DNA from: Phoebastria nigripes
Lineage: Eukaryota > Chordata > Aves > Procellariiformes > Diomedeidae
DNA length: 64,000 nucleotides
Assembly (NCBI GenBank): GCA_035582835.1
Contig: JAYKAV010002596.1
Location: 454,962-518,961 of the forward strand
Reading direction: 5' to 3'
Positions 62,199 to 64,000 of the stretch are shown piece after piece. The notes beneath the pieces were generated by a model. It did no database searches, was not told the origin of the DNA, and saw only the letters and a list, made by a program, of their open reading frames with translations. Within the stretch, counting starts at the first letter, position 1, and each line of letters opens with the position of its first letter. Both the position numbers and the translations under genes were made by a program.

Positions 62199-62764
62199 TG
62201 TCGTGGTTTAACCCTGGCCAGCACCTAAACACCACGCAGCCGCTCGCTCACCCCCCGACTCCAGTAGGATGGGGGAGAGAATCGGGAGGGCACGAGTAGA
62301 AAAACTCGCAGGTTGAGATAAAAACAGTTTAATAATTGAAATAAAACAAAGTAGAAAGGTAATAATAACAGTGGTAACAACAACAACAATAGAATATACA
62401 AAGCAGGCGATGCACAATGCAACTGCTTACCACCTGCCGAACCGACGCATGCCTGATACACAAGAGCCCGTCCCAGGACCCAGAGACCCCCGACACTTAG
62501 TTTTTATACTGAGCATGACGTCACATGGTATGGAATACCCCATTGGCCAGCTGGGTCAACTGCCCCGGCTATGCTCCCCCGGCCAGCTTCCCATGCATCT
62601 GGCAGGGCATGGGAGGCTGAAAAGTGCCCGGTGCAAGCACCACCCAGCAACACACAAACCATCAATGGGCCATCAATGCTCCTATTATACCAAACCCAAA
62701 ACACAGCACATCCTCCCCAGCTACTGGGAGGAAAGTTAACTCTGTCCCAGCCGGAACCAGGACA
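62199..62764 (-). mobile_element. 3' LTR of an endogenous retrovirus, minus strand
   Basis: A 566-bp LTR with TG and CA ends, the same family as the solo LTR at 36370. On the minus strand it has TATAAAAA (plus positions 62501-62508), a consensus CRE palindrome TGACGTCA (62516-62523) just upstream, and ATTAAA (62328-62333). It is the 3' LTR because a polypurine tract and an integrase gene lie directly upstream on the same strand. The outer flank is CTTGT (62194-62198); the matching duplication would lie beyond 64000. The CRE is intact here, unlike the 36370 copy, which fits a younger or better-kept element. Confidence 0.93.
62501..62523 (-). promoter_or_regulatory. LTR promoter core: CRE plus TATA box
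   Basis: On the minus strand TGACGTCA is followed after seven bases by TATAAAAA. A CATGTGAC E-box-like word overlaps the upstream edge of the CRE. This is a standard retroviral U3 layout and points to CREB/ATF-type factors. Activity is inferred from sequence only. Confidence 0.65.
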
Positions 62765-62767
62765 ATA

Positions 62768-62779
62768 TCCACCCCTTAT
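62768..62779 (-). other. polypurine tract of the endogenous retrovirus
   Basis: On the minus strand 'aataaggggtgg' lies four bases before the LTR start. In retroviruses this purine run primes plus-strand DNA synthesis at the U3 edge. Its position confirms both the strand and that this is the 3' LTR. Confidence 0.85.
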
Positions 62780-63175
62780 TCTATACCATTTACGTCATGC
62801 CCATGTTTCACATTTTCCGATACATTCCAATTAATCATCACCATTTCTCCTGCCCTTCGATATATACACAGATATNATTCCCTTAGTCTATGGGCCATCT
62901 CTCTAAAATGTCCATTGAGTTCATTTAGTCCATGACTTTTGGGCTCCATCTGTCATAGCAGTCTTTCAGGGCAGGAGAGATGGTGTGTGGTATTGGATTG
63001 TTGCATGCTGAAGCCAGTTCTGGTTCCATTATTGCTGCGCTCGTAGGGTTCTATAATCGTTGCACTTTGCTTGGTTTCATCAGAGTTCCTTCTTCATTAA
63101 TCTGGGTGATTCTTACTGCAACACCTTTGATATGACATACAGCATTATATAGCAATTAACATCATACAATTCAGT
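62780..63175 (-). other. retroviral 3' leader between integrase and LTR, no env
   Basis: About 400 bases separate the integrase stop from the polypurine tract. No long frame, signal peptide or transmembrane segment of an envelope protein is visible on the minus strand, and an N lies at 62876. The provirus either never had env, as in ERVL-like groups, or lost it by deletion. Confidence 0.65.
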
Positions 63176-64000
63176 TCATTGCCTATTTTCACCCAAAATC
63201 AAATCCCCTTGAGGTACACATCGGACTTCCCCATCCTTTTGCATTACCCACCAATGCATTACCAAGGTAATGCACCAAAAGGCATTACCAGGCCCTTGAG
63301 CAAAAGCAATCCCACGAATGGGTTTTCCCTTGCTTGAGGCAGGACTAACCCAGACTGTCTTCCCCAGCATATTTTTAATGTGCACTACAGGGACTNTATC
63401 CCCATCTACAGTACGTAAGGGTCTTGACTGGGCAGGGCCAGCTCGGGTGACAGATCCCCTAGTGTTGACTAACCAGGTGGCTTTTGCTAAATGTGTATCC
63501 CAATGCTTGAATGTCCCACCACCCATTGCTCTCAGCGTAGTTTTTAGCAGTCCATTGTATCGTTCGATTTTCCCGGAGGCTCGTGCATGATAGGGGATGT
63601 GATATACCCACTCAATGCCATGCTCTTTGGCCCAGGTGTCTATGAGGGTGTTTTGGAAATGGGTCCTGTTGTCTGACTCAATTCTTTCTGGGGTGCCATG
63701 CCGCCACAGCACTTGCTTTTCAAGGCCCAGGATAGTGTTCCGGGCAGTGGCATGGGGCACGGGATATGTTTCCAGCCATCCGATGGTTGTCTCCACCATG
63801 GTGAGTACATAGCGCTTGCCTTGGAGGGTCTGTGGGAGTGTGATATAATCAATCTGCCAGGCCTCCCCATATTTAGATTTCAGCCATCGTCCTCCATACC
63901 AAAGAGGCTTTATTCGCTTNGCTTGCTTGATGGCAGCGCATGTTTCACATTCATGGATAACCTGTGCAATAGCGTCCATGGTCAAGTCCACCCCTCGATC
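63176..64000 (-). CDS. pol: endogenous retroviral pol, integrase part (partial)
   Basis: The frame is open from the window's right edge to a TGA at 63176-63178, so its true start lies outside. Numbering from the GTG at 63991, the CETC cysteine pair at residues 15 and 18 is the end of the zinc-binding HHCC domain. The catalytic core follows with D48 (WQIDYITLP), D107 (IESDNRTHF) and E143 (ASGKIERYNG), giving the D-35-E spacing of retroviral integrases. The C-terminal part runs to residue 271. The enzyme would join viral DNA ends to host DNA in the nucleus. Two residues are unknown because of Ns (63396, 63920). Near residues 234-248 a local repeat at 63241-63289 looks like an insertion. The protease and reverse-transcriptase parts should lie beyond 64000. 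Confidence 0.93.
   Translation of the reverse strand, partial: DRGVDLTMDAIAQVIHECETCAAIKQXKRIKPLWYGGRWLKSKYGEAWQIDYITLPQTLQGKRYVLTMVETTIGWLETYPVPHATARNTILGLEKQVLWRHGTPERIESDNRTHFQNTLIDTWAKEHGIEWVYHIPYHARASGKIERYNGLLKTTLRAMGGGTFKHWDTHLAKATWLVNTRGSVTRAGPAQSRPLRTVDGDXVPVVHIKNMLGKTVWVSPASSKGKPIRGIAFAQGPGNAFWCITLVMHWWVMQKDGEVRCVPQGDLILGENRQ

Noticed and set aside
1..64000. Bacterial-type features (operons, ribosome binding sites, CRISPR arrays, riboswitches)
   Set aside because: The sequence is vertebrate genomic DNA. None of these is expected and none was seen.

Overview
The window looks like a gene-poor, AT-rich stretch of a bird genome. The evidence is the repeat content. There are several 5'-truncated CR1 (chicken repeat 1) non-LTR retrotransposons, two of them with the ATTCTATG-type 3' tail. 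There are also several endogenous-retrovirus LTRs of a type common in avian genomes, and there is no Alu- or L1-like sequence. I recognise no host protein-coding exon, tRNA, rRNA or CRISPR array. The sequence could be intergenic or inside a very large intron. I cannot tell which, nor name the chromosome or species.

Layout. 1-4173 is AT-rich unique-looking DNA, followed by a plus-strand CR1 3' end (4174-4501). 4502-9082 is unique and ends at a short decayed CR1 (9083-9250). 10144-10600 is a GC-richer patch whose core resembles a second GC-rich island at 57606-58057. 10601-17480 is AT-rich with simple repeats, including a 40-nt T run at 15020. A minus-strand CR1 lies at 17481-17970. 17971-29650 is the largest quiet stretch. 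29651-31283 is the longest CR1, carrying a broken reverse transcriptase and 3' coding end. A solo LTR with a perfect 5-bp target duplication sits at 36370-36946, and a truncated LTR at 40495-40806. 42138-43517 holds a (CCCT)n tract, an unassigned block and a plus-strand LTR-like segment with a repeated internal block. A minus-strand CR1 with a long unbroken frame is at 51795-52731. A second solo LTR with a 5-bp target duplication is at 54322-55138. The right end, 62199-64000, is the 3' part of an endogenous retrovirus on the minus strand: a 3' LTR, a polypurine tract and an integrase frame that runs off the window.

How the parts relate. The reverse-transcriptase and integrase frames belong to mobile elements, not to host genes. 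Four of the five LTRs point to the minus strand, and those at 36370 and 62199 are clearly the same family. The integrase keeps its D, D and E catalytic residues with 35-residue spacing. The longest CR1 has lost one aspartate of its catalytic pair and carries several frame lesions, so it is dead. I found no convincing new biological system. The most useful leads are the possible GC-rich dispersed repeat, the LTR-internal duplications and the near-intact integrase at the right edge. The sequence also contains at least twenty isolated N bases.
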